Origin: Ruminococcaceae bacterium UBA2656
GTDB taxonomy: Bacteria > Bacillota > Clostridia > Oscillospirales > Acutalibacteraceae
DNA length: 38,664 bases
Direction: 5' to 3'
Assembly: GCA_002359465.1 (NCBI GenBank)
Contig: DENA01000007.1
Location: forward strand, 31,825 to 70,488
The stretch's first letter is position 1. Every line of letters starts with the position of its first letter. Position numbers and translations under genes: made by a program. This document shows, one piece after another, positions 1-9,799 of the stretch. The notes beneath the pieces were generated by a model that was not told where the DNA came from, did no database searches, and worked only from the letters and a program-made list of their open reading frames with translations.

Positions 1-575
1 ACGTCGGTTAATTCCTCACGCTTCAGATTCTTAATGTCTTCTTTGCTGCCGTAGCGGTTAATACCGTAGGGCTCGTTCTTACACATGATTTCTTCACAGC
101 GCTGTCTTGCATAAGTACGCTTGTCATTGTATTCAGAATCAATCAATTCGATTGTCTGCCTTTTCTCCTGCTCAAAGCCATCCTGCGGAAACAGGCCGTT
201 TTCAAACGGCGGGTCAAACAGAATACTGCACAGCAGCTTGGAAAGCTCTGTTGAAACGCTCTCGCCGTGCAGAGCGTAACGGTCGGCAATGCCGGAAGCG
301 GAAAGGGAAAGCAGCTGGACATCGCCCAGCTTTTGCACATCAGCGTTCAGCTCAGCGCCGTAAAGCTCCGCCAGCCGTTCGCCCAATTTTGTAAAATCAG
401 GATATTCCCTGCTGGCGCGGCTGAGCAAAAAGGGCAGAATGGCATTGGAAGCCGCAGTCTGTTTTTGAATCGGCAGTAAAAAATTAACGGACATGCGCAC
501 CGTTTTGAACTTGGTGTCTCTGACACTTCTGAAGTTGACACCGTCACAGACGGAACGCTGTTCAATCCCTATCAT
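1..575 (-). CDS. M16-like peptidase-family protein, YmfF type (N-terminal part)
   Basis: The gene is partial: it starts inside the window and runs off the left edge after about 191 codons. The ATG at 575 has a GGAGAT ribosome binding site about 10 bases upstream. The protein resembles the N-terminal domain of M16 insulinase-like proteins of the YmfF type (EF-P 5-aminopentanol modification-associated), with recognisable stretches such as RLAELYGAELNADVQ, SGIADRYAL and EIMCKNEPYGINRYG. Where catalytic M16 members carry HxxEH, this protein reads LLSRASREYPD, so no zinc site is visible. It is probably the non-catalytic partner of a YmfH-type subunit, which would lie outside the window. Family assignment is from recognised sequence; the function is inferred. 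Confidence 0.8.
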   Translation of the reverse strand, partial: MIGIEQRSVCDGVNFRSVRDTKFKTVRMSVNFLLPIQKQTAASNAILPFLLSRASREYPDFTKLGERLAELYGAELNADVQKLGDVQLLSLSASGIADRYALHGESVSTELSKLLCSILFDPPFENGLFPQDGFEQEKRQTIELIDSEYNDKRTYARQRCEEIMCKNEPYGINRYGSKEDIKNLKREELTD

Positions 576-619
576 TCAAATATTCATCTCCATATTAAAC
601 TTGCTTAAATTCGAATTTC

Positions 620-648
620 ATTATATCACAATACCTTGCTTTAGAAAA
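620..648 (-). promoter_or_regulatory. Extended -10 promoter for the YmfF-type gene
   Basis: On the minus strand TGATATAAT (TG at 627-628, TATAAT at 620-625) is an extended -10 element. A weak TTTTCT lies at the -35 position with a 17-base spacer. It is followed by a perfect 12-base palindrome, AAATTCGAATTT (606-617), in the expected leader, which could be an operator or chance. Confidence 0.5.
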
Positions 649-721
649 GAAATAATATTCTAAAATATTTATGAACTTGCAAAATTCTGCTTCATTTTGT
701 CACAAAAAAATCGCTTTAATA

Positions 722-750
722 TTGCGATAAAAATGCATAAATGATATAAT
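722..750 (+). promoter_or_regulatory. SigA-type promoter of the DMT transporter gene
   Basis: TTGCGA (722-727), a 17-base spacer and TATAAT (745-750) preceded by TGA, giving an extended -10. A small inverted repeat, ATCGC/GCGAT, sits over the -35. The start codon at 781 follows at a normal leader length. Confidence 0.6.
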
Positions 751-780
751 ATGCAGGAACATAAAAATGAGGTGTAATGA

Positions 781-1692
781 TTGAAAATTAAAAACAAGAC
801 GCTGGCGGCAGATCTGGGGCTGGTTTTCGTCACAATTATCTGGGGCAGCGGTTTTGTCGTTGTAAAAAACGCCACCGGTACCGTACCGCCAAGCTACATT
901 ATCGCAATCCGTTTTGCAATCGCCGTGCTGCTTATGTGTATCTTTTTCTTCAAACGGCTGAGAAAAATTGACAGCAACTGTATAAAATCAGGCGCTATTC
1001 TGGGAGTCGTGCTCTATATCGCCTATTATTTGCAGACAATCGGCGTCAAGTACACAACAGCGGGCAACAACGCGTTTCTAACGGCTGTCTATGTTGTTGT
1101 AGTGCCGTTTCTCTACTGGCTGGTCAGAAATGAGAAACCGGATGCCTATAACATTATCGCTGCATTAATATGCATTGCGGGAATCGGCCTTTTATCCCTA
1201 CATTCCGGATTTTGCATGAATATTGGAGACGTACTTTCTCTTTTATGCGGATTTGCTTTTGCCGCGCAGATTGTAGCAATAAGTATTTTAACCGAAAAGA
1301 ATGATCCTATTCTGCTTTCTTTTACGCAATTTGCCGTCACTGCGGTCATCGCCCTTGTAGTTGCGCTTTGCACGGAAACTTTCCCGGCGACTTTGGGAAC
1401 AGATTCCATTATGTCGCTTTTATATATCGGCATATTCAGCACCCTGATCGCACTCGTTCTGCAGACCGTCTGCCAAAAGTACACGCCGCCGGCAAGAGCT
1501 TCCCTGATTATGTCGCTTGAATCTTTGTTTGGCTCGGTATTCGGAATCATCTTTTTGAATGAAGCGCTCACTTTGAAAATCTTCGGGGGGTTTGTACTGA
1601 TCTTTGCTTCTATTCTCGTTTCGGAAGTGAAGCCGTCCTTTTTCAGATCAAATCAGAAAGACACCGAAGTACAGGAAAATATAATAAAATAA
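781..1692 (+). CDS. EamA/DMT-family membrane transporter
   Basis: A 303-residue, very hydrophobic protein with about ten predicted membrane segments arranged as two EamA repeats, as in drug/metabolite transporters. The first segment contains DLGLVFVTIIWGSGFVVVK, typical of EamA proteins; the second repeat ends with SLFGSVFGIIFLNEALT. The start is TTG at 781, with GAGGTG seven bases upstream; an ATG four bases earlier (777) is in another frame and stops at once. The gene is single, divergent from the YmfF-type gene and convergent with uvrA, separated from the latter by a hairpin. The substrate cannot be told from sequence; export of a small metabolite is the family norm. Confidence 0.85.
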   Translation: MKIKNKTLAADLGLVFVTIIWGSGFVVVKNATGTVPPSYIIAIRFAIAVLLMCIFFFKRLRKIDSNCIKSGAILGVVLYIAYYLQTIGVKYTTAGNNAFLTAVYVVVVPFLYWLVRNEKPDAYNIIAALICIAGIGLLSLHSGFCMNIGDVLSLLCGFAFAAQIVAISILTEKNDPILLSFTQFAVTAVIALVVALCTETFPATLGTDSIMSLLYIGIFSTLIALVLQTVCQKYTPPARASLIMSLESLFGSVFGIIFLNEALTLKIFGGFVLIFASILVSEVKPSFFRSNQKDTEVQENIIK

Positions 1693-1704
1693 ATAATAAA
1701 AAAC

Positions 1705-1752
1705 AAAAGCCTTCCTCGCAGGATTTCAAACATCAGCTGCGGAAGGCTTTTA
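1705..1752. terminator. Bidirectional rho-independent terminator between DMT gene and uvrA
   Basis: A long inverted repeat pairs AAAAGCCTTCC-TCGCAG with CTGCGGAAGGCTTTT, flanked by A-rich and T-rich ends on the two sides. It lies directly between the convergent DMT and uvrA stop codons and can end transcription from both. Confidence 0.8.
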
Positions 1753-1758
1753 TAATGA

Positions 1759-4578
1759 TTACAGCAATTTTTTCAAATATTGCCCGGTGTAGGATTCTTT
1801 GACTTTTATAATCTGCTCCGGCGTACCTTTGGCAATAATTTGGCCGCCGCCGTCCCCACCCTCCGGCCCAAGGTCAATAATATAATCCGCGGTCTTGATC
1901 AAATCCAGATTATGTTCAATGACAACTACGGTGTTTCCGCTGTCTACCAGCTTTTGCAGCACCTCAATCAGCTTGTGCACATCCGCGATATGAAGGCCGG
2001 TCGTGGGCTCGTCCAGAATATAAATTGTCCGTCCCGTGGAGCGTTTGGACAGCTCTGTCGCCAGCTTAACCCTCTGTGCCTCTCCGCCGGAAAGCGTGGT
2101 CGCCGGCTGTCCGATTTTGACATAGCCAAGCCCCACGTCCTGCAGCGTTTGCAGCTTGCGGGCAATCCGGGGGATACTTGCAAAAAATTCAAGCCCCTCT
2201 TCCACCGTCATTTCCAGCACATCATAGATGCTTTTGCCTTTATATTTGATTTCGAGCGTTTCACGGTTATAGCGTTTTCCTTTGCATACGTCGCATGGAA
2301 CATAAACATCCGGCAAAAAATGCATTTCTATTTTAATAATGCCGTCCCCTTGGCAGGCTTCGCAGCGTCCGCCTTTCACGTTAAAGGAAAAACGGCCGGA
2401 GTTAAAGCCGCGCAGCTTAGCATCCTGTGTTGACGCGTACAGGTCGCGGATGTCCGTAAACACACCGGTATAGGTTGCAGGGTTGGAGCGGGGCGTTCTG
2501 CCGATGGGAGCCTGATTGATCTCGATCACCTTATCCAGCTCCGATACGCCCCTGATCTCTTTGTAGGCGCCGGGACGGCATTTCGCTCCGTTCAGCTCCG
2601 AAGCCAGATATTTATATAATATTTCGTTAATCAAGGAGGATTTTCCCGAACCGGAAACACCGGTGACGCACACAAACTCACCGAGCGGGATGTCGACATT
2701 CACATCCTTTAGATTGTTTTGCGACGCGCCGATAATTTTCAGCTTTTTTCCATTTCCCTTCCGCCGTTTTTCGGGAACCTCCACCTTTTTTACTCCGCTC
2801 AGATATTGACCGGTAATGGATTCCTTGCAGTTGACAATATCCTCCACCTTGCCGTTAAATACCACATTGCCGCCGTGGATGCCCGCACCCGGGCCGACGT
2901 CCACAATGTGGTCGGCGGCGCGCATGGTTTCTTCGTCGTGCTCTACGACAATGACGGTGTTACCCAAATCGCGCAGCCGTTTCAATGTGGCGAGCAACTT
3001 GTCATTGTCACGCTGATGTAATCCGATGCTCGGTTCGTCAAGGATATAAAGCACGCACATCAGCGACGAGCCGATTTGCGTCGCCAGGCGGATGCGCTGG
3101 CTCTCTCCGCCGGAAAGCGTTCCGGAGGAACGCGCAAGCGTGAGATATTCCAGCCCCACGCTCTGTAAAAAGCCGAGCCTGCTTCTGATTTCTTTTAATA
3201 TGGCGGACGCAATCATCGTATCCCGTTTGGAAAGCTCCAGATGATTGATGAAATCAAGCGCCTGTGTGACCGACTTATCACAGAAATCACTGATGTTAAT
3301 CCCCCCCACGGTCACCGCAAGGCTGATTGGCGAAAGGCGCTTCCCATGGCAGGCATCGCAGGGAATTGCGCTCATATAGGATTCTATTTCCTCTTTAATC
3401 CAGTTGCTTTGGCTTTCGCGGAAACGCCGCTCAAGGTTGTTGATAATCCCCTCAAACTCGGTTTTATAGATGCCGCTGCCATATTCGTTGCTGCGCTCAA
3501 TCTGTATTTTCTCGCCTTTCGTACCATAGAGAAGGATATCAAGGATTTCCGGCGGCAGCTTCCCGATTGGCGTATCAAGGGAAAAATGATAGTGTTTGGC
3601 AAGTGCCGTCATATACATGGAGGCAATCGTGCTGCCCTCCATGGCCCATCCGCTCGCTTTCAAACCGCCTTTATGAATGGAAAGGGATTTGTCCGGTATG
3701 ATCAGGTCGGGATCAATTTTCATAAATACGCCCAGTCCGGTACATTTGGGGCACGCACCAAACGGATTATTAAAGGAAAACATGCGCGGGGTCAGCTCTT
3801 CCACACTGATGCCGTGCTCCGGGCAGGCATAATTCTGCGAAAAAGTAATATCTTCTCCTCCGGCAATGTTGACGACGGTAATTCCGCCGGAAAGCGTTGA
3901 CGCCGTTTCAATGGAATCCGACAGCCGGGAGTGAATGGACGGGTGAATCACCAGCCGGTCAACGACAATCTCGATCGTATGTTTCTTATTTTTTTCAAGC
4001 TGAATCGTTTCCGACAGATCATACAGATTGCCGTCTACACGCACACGGACAAAACCGCTCTTGCGCGCGGCTTCAAACTCTTTTGTATGTTCGCCCTTGC
4101 GCCCGCGGACCACAGGTGCAAGCACTTGAATTTTGGTGCCTTCCCCCAGATTCAGCACACGGTCTACAATCTGGTCAATGGTCTGCTGTTTGATTTCCCT
4201 TCCGCAGATCGGGCAGTGTGGAACCCCGATTCGCGCATACAACAAACGCAGATAGTCGTAAATTTCCGTTACCGTGCCGACGGTGGAACGGGGATTTTTT
4301 GAAGTCGTTTTCTGGTCGATGGAAATTGCCGGGGACAGGCCCTCAATGTAATCCACATCCGGTTTTTCCATCTGACCCAGAAACTGGCGGGCATAGGAAG
4401 AAAGGGATTCCACATAGCGGCGCTGCCCTTCCGCATAGATCGTATCGAACGCGAGAGAGGATTTTCCGGAACCGGAAAGGCCTGTAAAAACAATCAGCTT
4501 GTCCCTTGGAATCTCTATATCGATGTTCTTCAGATTATGTTCTCTTGCGCCTTTTACAAAAATATTCTTTGCTGTCAT
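1759..4578 (-). CDS. uvrA: UvrABC excinuclease subunit A
   Basis: UvrA is the damage-sensing ATPase dimer of nucleotide excision repair, loading UvrB on lesions. The protein has 939 residues, the usual length. It shows two ABC modules: Walker [10 protein letters not shown] at residues 33-41 and GVSGSGKSS in the second half, with signatures [14 protein letters not shown] and [15 protein letters not shown], each followed by an ILDEP Walker B. Two zinc-finger Cys clusters are present (CPEHG...CPKC in the first half, CEAC...CDVC in the second). The start is ATG at 4578, 32 bases after the uvrB stop, so the two are almost certainly cotranscribed. The call is firm. Confidence 0.98.
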   Translation of the reverse strand: MTAKNIFVKGAREHNLKNIDIEIPRDKLIVFTGLSGSGKSSLAFDTIYAEGQRRYVESLSSYARQFLGQMEKPDVDYIEGLSPAISIDQKTTSKNPRSTVGTVTEIYDYLRLLYARIGVPHCPICGREIKQQTIDQIVDRVLNLGEGTKIQVLAPVVRGRKGEHTKEFEAARKSGFVRVRVDGNLYDLSETIQLEKNKKHTIEIVVDRLVIHPSIHSRLSDSIETASTLSGGITVVNIAGGEDITFSQNYACPEHGISVEELTPRMFSFNNPFGACPKCTGLGVFMKIDPDLIIPDKSLSIHKGGLKASGWAMEGSTIASMYMTALAKHYHFSLDTPIGKLPPEILDILLYGTKGEKIQIERSNEYGSGIYKTEFEGIINNLERRFRESQSNWIKEEIESYMSAIPCDACHGKRLSPISLAVTVGGINISDFCDKSVTQALDFINHLELSKRDTMIASAILKEIRSRLGFLQSVGLEYLTLARSSGTLSGGESQRIRLATQIGSSLMCVLYILDEPSIGLHQRDNDKLLATLKRLRDLGNTVIVVEHDEETMRAADHIVDVGPGAGIHGGNVVFNGKVEDIVNCKESITGQYLSGVKKVEVPEKRRKGNGKKLKIIGASQNNLKDVNVDIPLGEFVCVTGVSGSGKSSLINEILYKYLASELNGAKCRPGAYKEIRGVSELDKVIEINQAPIGRTPRSNPATYTGVFTDIRDLYASTQDAKLRGFNSGRFSFNVKGGRCEACQGDGIIKIEMHFLPDVYVPCDVCKGKRYNRETLEIKYKGKSIYDVLEMTVEEGLEFFASIPRIARKLQTLQDVGLGYVKIGQPATTLSGGEAQRVKLATELSKRSTGRTIYILDEPTTGLHIADVHKLIEVLQKLVDSGNTVVVIEHNLDLIKTADYIIDLGPEGGDGGGQIIAKGTPEQIIKVKESYTGQYLKKLL

Positions 4579-4610
4579 TTAGTATTGTTTCCTCCGTAGT
4601 GCTTTCCCGG

Positions 4611-6572
4611 TTATTTTTCACCGCTCAGCTGTTTTATCTTGTCACGCAGATAGGCCGCATGCTCAAATTCAAGCAATTTTGCCGCCGCCTTCATTTCCCT
4701 TGTAAGCTGCTCAATCATTTGTTTCCGCTCAATCGGACTCAAGCGCTTTTGCTTCTTCCCTTTGTCGTCCTCTTTATGCGTGGATATTTCCAGAATATCC
4801 GAAACCTTTTTTACAATGGTTTGCGGAGTAATTCCATGCTCCTTATTGTATGTCATCTGAATCGACCGGCGGCGCTCCGTTTCGCGGATTGCCGATTCCA
4901 TGGACGGCGTTACCGTATCGGCATACATGATAACCTGTCCCTTGGCATTGCGTGCGGCGCGTCCGATCGTCTGGATCAGTGAACGTTCGGAACGCAGAAA
5001 TCCTTCCTTGTCCGCGTCCAGAATGGCTACCAGGGAAACCTCCGGAATATCCAACCCTTCACGCAAAAGATTAATGCCGACCAGCACGTCAAATTCGCCC
5101 AGACGCAAGTCGCGGATAATCTCCATGCGTTCAACAGTGTCGATATCGTGGTGCATATACCTGACGCGGATCCCCATGCCCTCCAGATAAGAAGTAAGGT
5201 CTTCCGCCATTTTCTTTGTCAGTGTGGTGATGAGGACGCGCTCGCCGTCGGCAGCTCTGACGTTAATTTCAGAAATTAGATCATCAATCTGTCCGTCCGT
5301 CGGCTTAACGATGATTTCAGGGTCAACCAACCCGGTCGGGCGGATAACCTGTTCCACAATATGGGCTGATTTCTCTTTTTCCAAATCGCCCGGCGTTGCG
5401 CTGACAAAAATCGCCTGATTGACATGACTGTAAAATTCATCAAAATTCAGCGGGCGGTTGTCAAACGCGGACGGAAGACGGAACCCAAAATCAATCAGCG
5501 ACTGCTTTCTGGCACGGTCCCCGGCGTACATGGAGCGAACCTGCGGCAAAGTCACATGGGACTCGTCCACAAACAACAGAAAATCCTTTGGAAAATAGTC
5601 CAGCAAAGTAAACGGCGAACTGCCCGGCGCGCGGCCGGACATCACGCGGGAATAATTCTCAATTCCTTTGCAGAACCCGATTTCCCCAAGCATTTCGATA
5701 TCGTACCGGGTGCGTTCCTGTATCCTCTGCGCTTCTATCAGTTTTCCGTTGGCTTTAAAAAAAGCAACCCGTTCTTCCATTTCCTGTTCAATTTCGTTTA
5801 AAGCGCGCTGCATTTTTTCACGCGGGACAATGTAATGGGATGCGGGATAAATGGCGACATGCTTTAAGACAGCCTTCAGTTCACCGGTCAAAGCATTGAT
5901 TTCGCTGATCCGGTCAATCTCATCGCCAAAAAATTCAACACGGATAACCGTGTCGTTTGACTGAGCAGGAAAAATCTCTACCACGTCGCCGCGAACCCGG
6001 AATTTATTGCGGATAAAATTGATATCATTCCGCTCATACTGAATTTCAACGAGCTTTCGAAGTAAATCGTCCCGGCTTTTCTTCATGCCGGGGCGAAGGG
6101 AAATCACCATGGTGCGGTAGTCGATCGGGTCGCCCAGGCTGTAGATACAGGATACGCTGGCTACGATAATGACGTCTCTCCGCTCCGAGAGAGCCGACGT
6201 AGCCGAATGACGCAGCTTGTCAATTTCGTCGTTGATTGCGGAGTCCTTTTCAATATAGGTGTCCGTCGTCGCAATATATGCTTCCGGCTGATAATAATCA
6301 TAATAACTTACAAAATATTCGACCGCGTTTTCCGGGAAAAATTCGCGGAACTCAGAGCAAAGCTGCGCGGCAAGCGTTTTATTGTGCGCCAGAACCAGCG
6401 TGGGGCGGTTCACCTCCGCTATTACGTTTGCCATTGTAAACGTTTTACCGGAACCGGTTACCCCCAGCAGCGTCTGCTCACGGTCACCCTTTTCAAGTCC
6501 CCGGACAAGCTGCCGGATGGCTTTGGGCTGGTCGCCTTTCGGTTGATATTGTGAAACTAATTTAAAATTCAT
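4611..6572 (-). CDS. uvrB: UvrABC excinuclease subunit B
   Basis: UvrB is the helicase-like subunit that verifies damage and recruits UvrC. The protein has 653 residues. Visible landmarks are Walker A GVTGSGKT (37-44), the beta-hairpin region [11 protein letters not shown], the DESH box [13 protein letters not shown] near residue 335, helicase motifs [17 protein letters not shown] and QTIGRAARN, and a C-terminal UVR domain with [11 protein letters not shown] for UvrC contact. The ATG at 6572 lies three bases after the radC stop, and its GGAG ribosome binding site is made from the last codons of radC, pointing to translational coupling. It sits upstream of uvrA in the same unit. Confidence 0.98.
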   Translation of the reverse strand: MNFKLVSQYQPKGDQPKAIRQLVRGLEKGDREQTLLGVTGSGKTFTMANVIAEVNRPTLVLAHNKTLAAQLCSEFREFFPENAVEYFVSYYDYYQPEAYIATTDTYIEKDSAINDEIDKLRHSATSALSERRDVIIVASVSCIYSLGDPIDYRTMVISLRPGMKKSRDDLLRKLVEIQYERNDINFIRNKFRVRGDVVEIFPAQSNDTVIRVEFFGDEIDRISEINALTGELKAVLKHVAIYPASHYIVPREKMQRALNEIEQEMEERVAFFKANGKLIEAQRIQERTRYDIEMLGEIGFCKGIENYSRVMSGRAPGSSPFTLLDYFPKDFLLFVDESHVTLPQVRSMYAGDRARKQSLIDFGFRLPSAFDNRPLNFDEFYSHVNQAIFVSATPGDLEKEKSAHIVEQVIRPTGLVDPEIIVKPTDGQIDDLISEINVRAADGERVLITTLTKKMAEDLTSYLEGMGIRVRYMHHDIDTVERMEIIRDLRLGEFDVLVGINLLREGLDIPEVSLVAILDADKEGFLRSERSLIQTIGRAARNAKGQVIMYADTVTPSMESAIRETERRRSIQMTYNKEHGITPQTIVKKVSDILEISTHKEDDKGKKQKRLSPIERKQMIEQLTREMKAAAKLLEFEHAAYLRDKIKQLSGEK

Positions 6573-6575
6573 AAT

Positions 6576-7325
6576 CTACTCCGTATCAAACCCGGCATCA
6601 AAAATTTCCGGCATAATTCCGCTTTTCGCTATTGAAAAATAATCATTGCCGCTCACAATAATGTGGTCAATCAGCTTTACTTCCACTGTATTCAGTGCGT
6701 CATAAATCCACTGGGTCGAACTTAAATCCTGTTTTGAAGGCATGCAGTCGCCGCTTGGATGGTTGTGGGAAAGGATTGCATAAACAGCGTTATATTCCAC
6801 TGCGAGCCGAACAATTTTTTTAATATAAATATTGGCGGTCGTAACGGTGCCTTCGTTGACCACGCTGCAAAAAATCATTCGGTTTCTGCTGTCCAGCAGC
6901 ATCAGAACAATCACCTCGTCCGACCGGCCGATGAATTTATGAACTAAAAGCTTTCCTGCTTCATTATAACTGAAAATAATATTTTTGTCTTTATCCAAAT
7001 TCTCCTGATATCGCCGGCAAATCTGGGGAATGAGCTTAATCAGCGTAGCGGCCGACTTTCCCACCCCATCCACTTTGACCAGTTCCTCGTAGGGTGCGTC
7101 GAACACCCCCGACAACGACCCGAATTTCCGCAGAAGCGCATGGCCGATGGGATTGGTATCTTTCAGCGGGATACCGTAGTAAAGGAGCAATTCCAAAACC
7201 GCATGCGGTTCAAAATTATCAAGGCCCTCGTTCAAAAATTTATTTTTGATGCGGTCCCGGTGGCCACTGTGTACAGGCTGGGCTGCGTTCTCCTGTTTCT
7301 TTAACCGCTCCTTATTTTTCTCCAA
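6576..7325 (-). CDS. radC: RadC-family JAB1/MPN-domain protein
   Basis: A 249-residue RadC (DUF2466) protein. An N-terminal helix-hairpin-helix-like region (KVDGVGKSAATLI, residues 84-96) precedes an MPN/JAB domain carrying the metal-site pattern HNHPSGDCMPSKQD (His187, His189, Asp200). The zinc ligands are therefore intact. The biological role of RadC is unsettled: the old DNA-repair assignment in E. coli has been questioned, although here it lies between pyrE and uvrBA. The start is TTG at 7325, with a G-rich GGGGGTAGGCGG stretch just upstream. It follows the pyrE stop by 25 bases, so it is likely in one operon with pyrE, uvrB and uvrA. Confidence 0.9.
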   Translation of the reverse strand: MEKNKERLKKQENAAQPVHSGHRDRIKNKFLNEGLDNFEPHAVLELLLYYGIPLKDTNPIGHALLRKFGSLSGVFDAPYEELVKVDGVGKSAATLIKLIPQICRRYQENLDKDKNIIFSYNEAGKLLVHKFIGRSDEVIVLMLLDSRNRMIFCSVVNEGTVTTANIYIKKIVRLAVEYNAVYAILSHNHPSGDCMPSKQDLSSTQWIYDALNTVEVKLIDHIIVSGNDYFSIAKSGIMPEIFDAGFDTE

Positions 7326-7350
7326 CGCCGCCTACCCCCGTCAAAATGAT

Positions 7351-7932
7351 TCAGATTTTTCGGCTGCCCGGTTTAACAGGCTCCGGAGCACCGGCCCTGC
7401 ACAGAGGACATTCTTCCGGTTCCCATGACTCCACATCAACGGAGATAACCGCTTTAAAAGGAACGCCGAAGTCGATTTTTCCGCCCGTACGGTCAACAAT
7501 AGAGCCGACTCCGACAACCTCGCCGCCGGCTTCCTTTACAAGTTCAATTACCTCGAGAACCGAACCTCCGGTGGTCACCACATCCTCCACCACAAGGACC
7601 CTGTCGCCGGGATTTACAGCAAAACCGCGCCGTAAGACCATTTTCCCATCCTCGCCGCGCTCAGTAAAAAAGTTTTCACAGCGCAGCGCGCGGCCGACCT
7701 CGTAAGCCATCTGAACCGCCCCCATCGCCGGGCCTATTACGATTTGAACCTTGTCATGACAATACTGCTCCGCAAGGGCGGCGCAAAGCTCCTCACTGTA
7801 CCTTGTATTGCGAAAAATCTTAGCACACTGAAGATATTTGTTGCTGTGCCTGCCCGAGGTCAGCTTAAAATGGCCCTCCAGCAAAACACCGGCCTCTTTC
7901 AAAATCTCCATTACCCTTTGCTGTGTTATCAT
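7351..7932 (-). CDS. pyrE: Orotate phosphoribosyltransferase
   Basis: PyrE joins orotate with PRPP to give OMP in de novo pyrimidine synthesis. The 193-residue protein carries the PRPP-binding motif VLVVEDVVTTGGS and an N-terminal LTSGRHSNKYLQC stretch. A C-terminal CPLC motif is typical of the longer, archaeal/thermophile-like PyrE branch. The ATG at 7932 is preceded by AAGGAG. It is the first gene of the pyrE-radC-uvrB-uvrA unit and is not next to other pyr genes. No pyrimidine attenuator is evident in the short leader. Confidence 0.93.
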   Translation of the reverse strand: MITQQRVMEILKEAGVLLEGHFKLTSGRHSNKYLQCAKIFRNTRYSEELCAALAEQYCHDKVQIVIGPAMGAVQMAYEVGRALRCENFFTERGEDGKMVLRRGFAVNPGDRVLVVEDVVTTGGSVLEVIELVKEAGGEVVGVGSIVDRTGGKIDFGVPFKAVISVDVESWEPEECPLCRAGAPEPVKPGSRKI

Positions 7933-7966
7933 AATCTGTTCTCCTTATCGATTGTGTATTCAGTTT

Positions 7967-7995
7967 ATTATATACTAAAAAATCTTTTTTGAAAA
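7967..7995 (-). promoter_or_regulatory. SigA-type promoter of the pyrE-radC-uvrBA unit
   Basis: Minus strand TTTTCA (7990-7995), a 17-base spacer and a perfect TATAAT (7967-7972), about 35 bases upstream of the pyrE start. No LexA-like box (GAACnnnnGTTC or similar) was noticed near it. Confidence 0.55.
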
Positions 7996-8026
7996 GTGTT
8001 TCCATCTGTTACAGCGGCTTTATCCG

Positions 8027-8035
8027 TGATATAAT
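8027..8035 (+). promoter_or_regulatory. Extended -10 promoter for the RluA-type gene
   Basis: TGATATAAT (TG 8027-8028, TATAAT 8030-8035) with no clear -35 element, which is common for extended -10 promoters. It is about 80 bases upstream of the start at 8117. Confidence 0.5.
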
Positions 8036-8116
8036 CTGAAAAGGCAGTTATATCGCCGAAGTCCTTGTTTATTTCACTTTCACAATAAAGCATGAAGTTA
8101 GGAGCGACCCTTCCAT

Positions 8117-9076
8117 ATGAAAGAAATTATGATCGGCGTAAATGACGCCGGACAAAGGCTGGATAAATTTTTGACGAAATCCTATAATAACCTTCCCCAG
8201 TCCATGATGTACAAGAGCATCCGTAAAAAAGACATTAAGCTGAATGGAAAAAGGTGCGAGATTTCCACCCGGCTGAATGAGGGGGACGTTCTTACCATGT
8301 ACCTGAAGGATGAGTTTTTCCAGCAGGAACAGAAGGAATACGACTTTCTGAAAGCGCCGAACAAAATCACCGTTATTTTTGAAGATGAAAATATTATGAT
8401 TCTTGATAAAAAACCGGGTTTAATCGTCCACCCGGACGAAAATTACCATTTTGACTCCCTGATTGCCCGTATACAGCACTATTTGTATGACAAAGGAGAA
8501 TACCGCCCGGAAAATGAAAATTCCTTCGCCCCCGCGCTGATCAACCGGATTGACCGAAATACCGGCGGAATTGTAATGGCGGCAAAAAACGCGGAAACAC
8601 TCCGCATCATGAACGAAAAGATAAAAAAACGTGAAATGCAGAAGCTTTATCTCTGTATTGTTCACGGGAAGCTGAAGAAAAAAGAGGCTGTGCTGGACGG
8701 CTTCCTTGAAAAAAACGAAAACCAAAACCGTGTTTATATCTCCCATAATGCTTCAGCCGATACAAAAACGATCAGAACACGCTACCGCGTTTTAGAAGAA
8801 CGGGGAAACTACAGTCTGCTGGAAGTAGAACTTCTGACCGGACGCACTCATCAAATCCGCGCGCACCTTGCCTCCATCGGCCACCCTCTCGCCGGGGATG
8901 GAAAATACGGTACCAACGCGATTAATAAACAGGCAGGGTTCCCATATCAAGCCCTTTATTCCTATAAACTGAAATTTACGTTTGACACGGACGCGGGCAT
9001 TTTAAACTACCTGAACGGTACCGAGTATGAAGCAAAGGATATTTGGTTCTTAAAAGATTTTCAAAGCTGGGCGTAA
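8117..9076 (+). CDS. RluA-family pseudouridine synthase
   Basis: A 319-residue RNA pseudouridine synthase that isomerises uridines in rRNA or tRNA. An N-terminal S4-like RNA-binding segment (residues 1-65) precedes the catalytic domain. The catalytic Asp is Asp146 in LINRIDRNTGG, a variant of the usual HRLDxxTSG. The substrate-binding stretch GRTHQIRAHLASIGHPLAGDGKYG is mostly clear near the C terminus. The ATG at 8117 follows TTAGGAGCG by about 11 bases. The gene is single and converges on hisE. The target uridine (RluC, RluD or YtzF-like) cannot be decided from sequence alone. Confidence 0.9.
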   Translation: MKEIMIGVNDAGQRLDKFLTKSYNNLPQSMMYKSIRKKDIKLNGKRCEISTRLNEGDVLTMYLKDEFFQQEQKEYDFLKAPNKITVIFEDENIMILDKKPGLIVHPDENYHFDSLIARIQHYLYDKGEYRPENENSFAPALINRIDRNTGGIVMAAKNAETLRIMNEKIKKREMQKLYLCIVHGKLKKKEAVLDGFLEKNENQNRVYISHNASADTKTIRTRYRVLEERGNYSLLEVELLTGRTHQIRAHLASIGHPLAGDGKYGTNAINKQAGFPYQALYSYKLKFTFDTDAGILNYLNGTEYEAKDIWFLKDFQSWA

Positions 9077-9090
9077 AGTTTCTTTATTAT

Positions 9091-9124
9091 AAAAATGGCC
9101 AGCGCGTCTTGCACCGGCCATTTT
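9091..9124. terminator. Bidirectional terminator between the RluA-type gene and the his operon
   Basis: AAAATGGCC and GGCCATTTT form a nine-base-pair stem around a 15-base loop, with A and T runs on the outside. It lies between the convergent gene ends and its right edge touches the hisE stop codon. Confidence 0.75.
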
Positions 9125-9450
9125 CAGCTGTTTTTATCCACCTGATGAAAGGTTTTCAGGTTACCGGATTTTTCACCGCGTTTATCCAGTTCGGCTTTAA
9201 TATCGTTAAGCGATATCCCCTCATTTACCATTAATACCGTCAGATGGTAGAGCAAATCCGATATTTCAAGCACAGTTTCCGCATTGTCTCCGTTTTTGGC
9301 GGCAATGATCACCTCGCTGCACTCTTCCCCGCACTTCTTTAATATTTTATCAATGCCCTTGTCAAACAGATAACAGGTATAGGACCCTTCCGTATGCTGT
9401 CCTTTTCTGCTTTGTATGGTACGGTAAAGCTCCTGCCAGGTATCACGCAT
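9124..9450 (-). CDS. hisE: Phosphoribosyl-ATP pyrophosphatase
   Basis: HisE hydrolyses PR-ATP to PR-AMP, the second step of histidine synthesis. The 108-residue protein shows the MazG-like helix [17 protein letters not shown] followed by [13 protein letters not shown]. The start was moved from an in-frame ATG at 9471 to the ATG at 9450, because GGAGGG lies six bases upstream of the latter and the earlier ATG has no such site. The gene then overlaps hisI by eight bases. HisI and HisE are separate proteins here, not the common HisIE fusion. It is the last gene of the operon. Confidence 0.93.
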   Translation of the reverse strand: MRDTWQELYRTIQSRKGQHTEGSYTCYLFDKGIDKILKKCGEECSEVIIAAKNGDNAETVLEISDLLYHLTVLMVNEGISLNDIKAELDKRGEKSGNLKTFHQVDKNS

Positions 9451-9799
9451 CGGTATCCCTCCAAATTTCATTAAAAAAGCAACTGTGCGCCCCTGTGTGG
9501 CAGGCAGCGCCGGTTTGTTTCACAACAACCAGCAGCGTATCGTCGTCGCAGTCACCGTAAATGCTAACAATTTTCTGCAGATGCCCGGACGTCGCGCCCT
9601 TGTTCCAGAGTTCCCTGCGGGAACGGCTATAAAACCATGTGTATCCGGTTTTCAGCGTCTTTTCCATTGACTCCCGGTTCATATACGCCAGCATTAAAAC
9701 CTCTTTCGTGGCGTATTCCTGAACAATTACAGGCAGCAGATCAGACTTTTGAAAGAACTTATCTATAAAGGCTTTATCCTTTACATTAATATCACTCAT
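9443..9799 (-). CDS. hisI: Phosphoribosyl-AMP cyclohydrolase
   Basis: HisI opens the adenine ring of PR-AMP, the third step of the pathway. The 118-residue protein has the metal-binding DCDDDTLLV stretch and the Cys motif [10 protein letters not shown]; relatives usually read CHTGRRSCFY, so the two residues between Gly and Ser differ. An early [17 protein letters not shown] segment reads [20 protein letters not shown], matching the family. Its ATG overlaps the hisA stop as ATGAGTGA (eight bases), which suggests translational coupling. Confidence 0.93.
   Translation of the reverse strand: MSDINVKDKAFIDKFFQKSDLLPVIVQEYATKEVLMLAYMNRESMEKTLKTGYTWFYSRSRRELWNKGATSGHLQKIVSIYGDCDDDTLLVVVKQTGAACHTGAHSCFFNEIWRDTDA

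Noticed and set aside
3241..3900. A 219-codon plus-strand open frame inside uvrA
   Set aside because: It is the shadow of conserved UvrA sequence; no signal supports translation.
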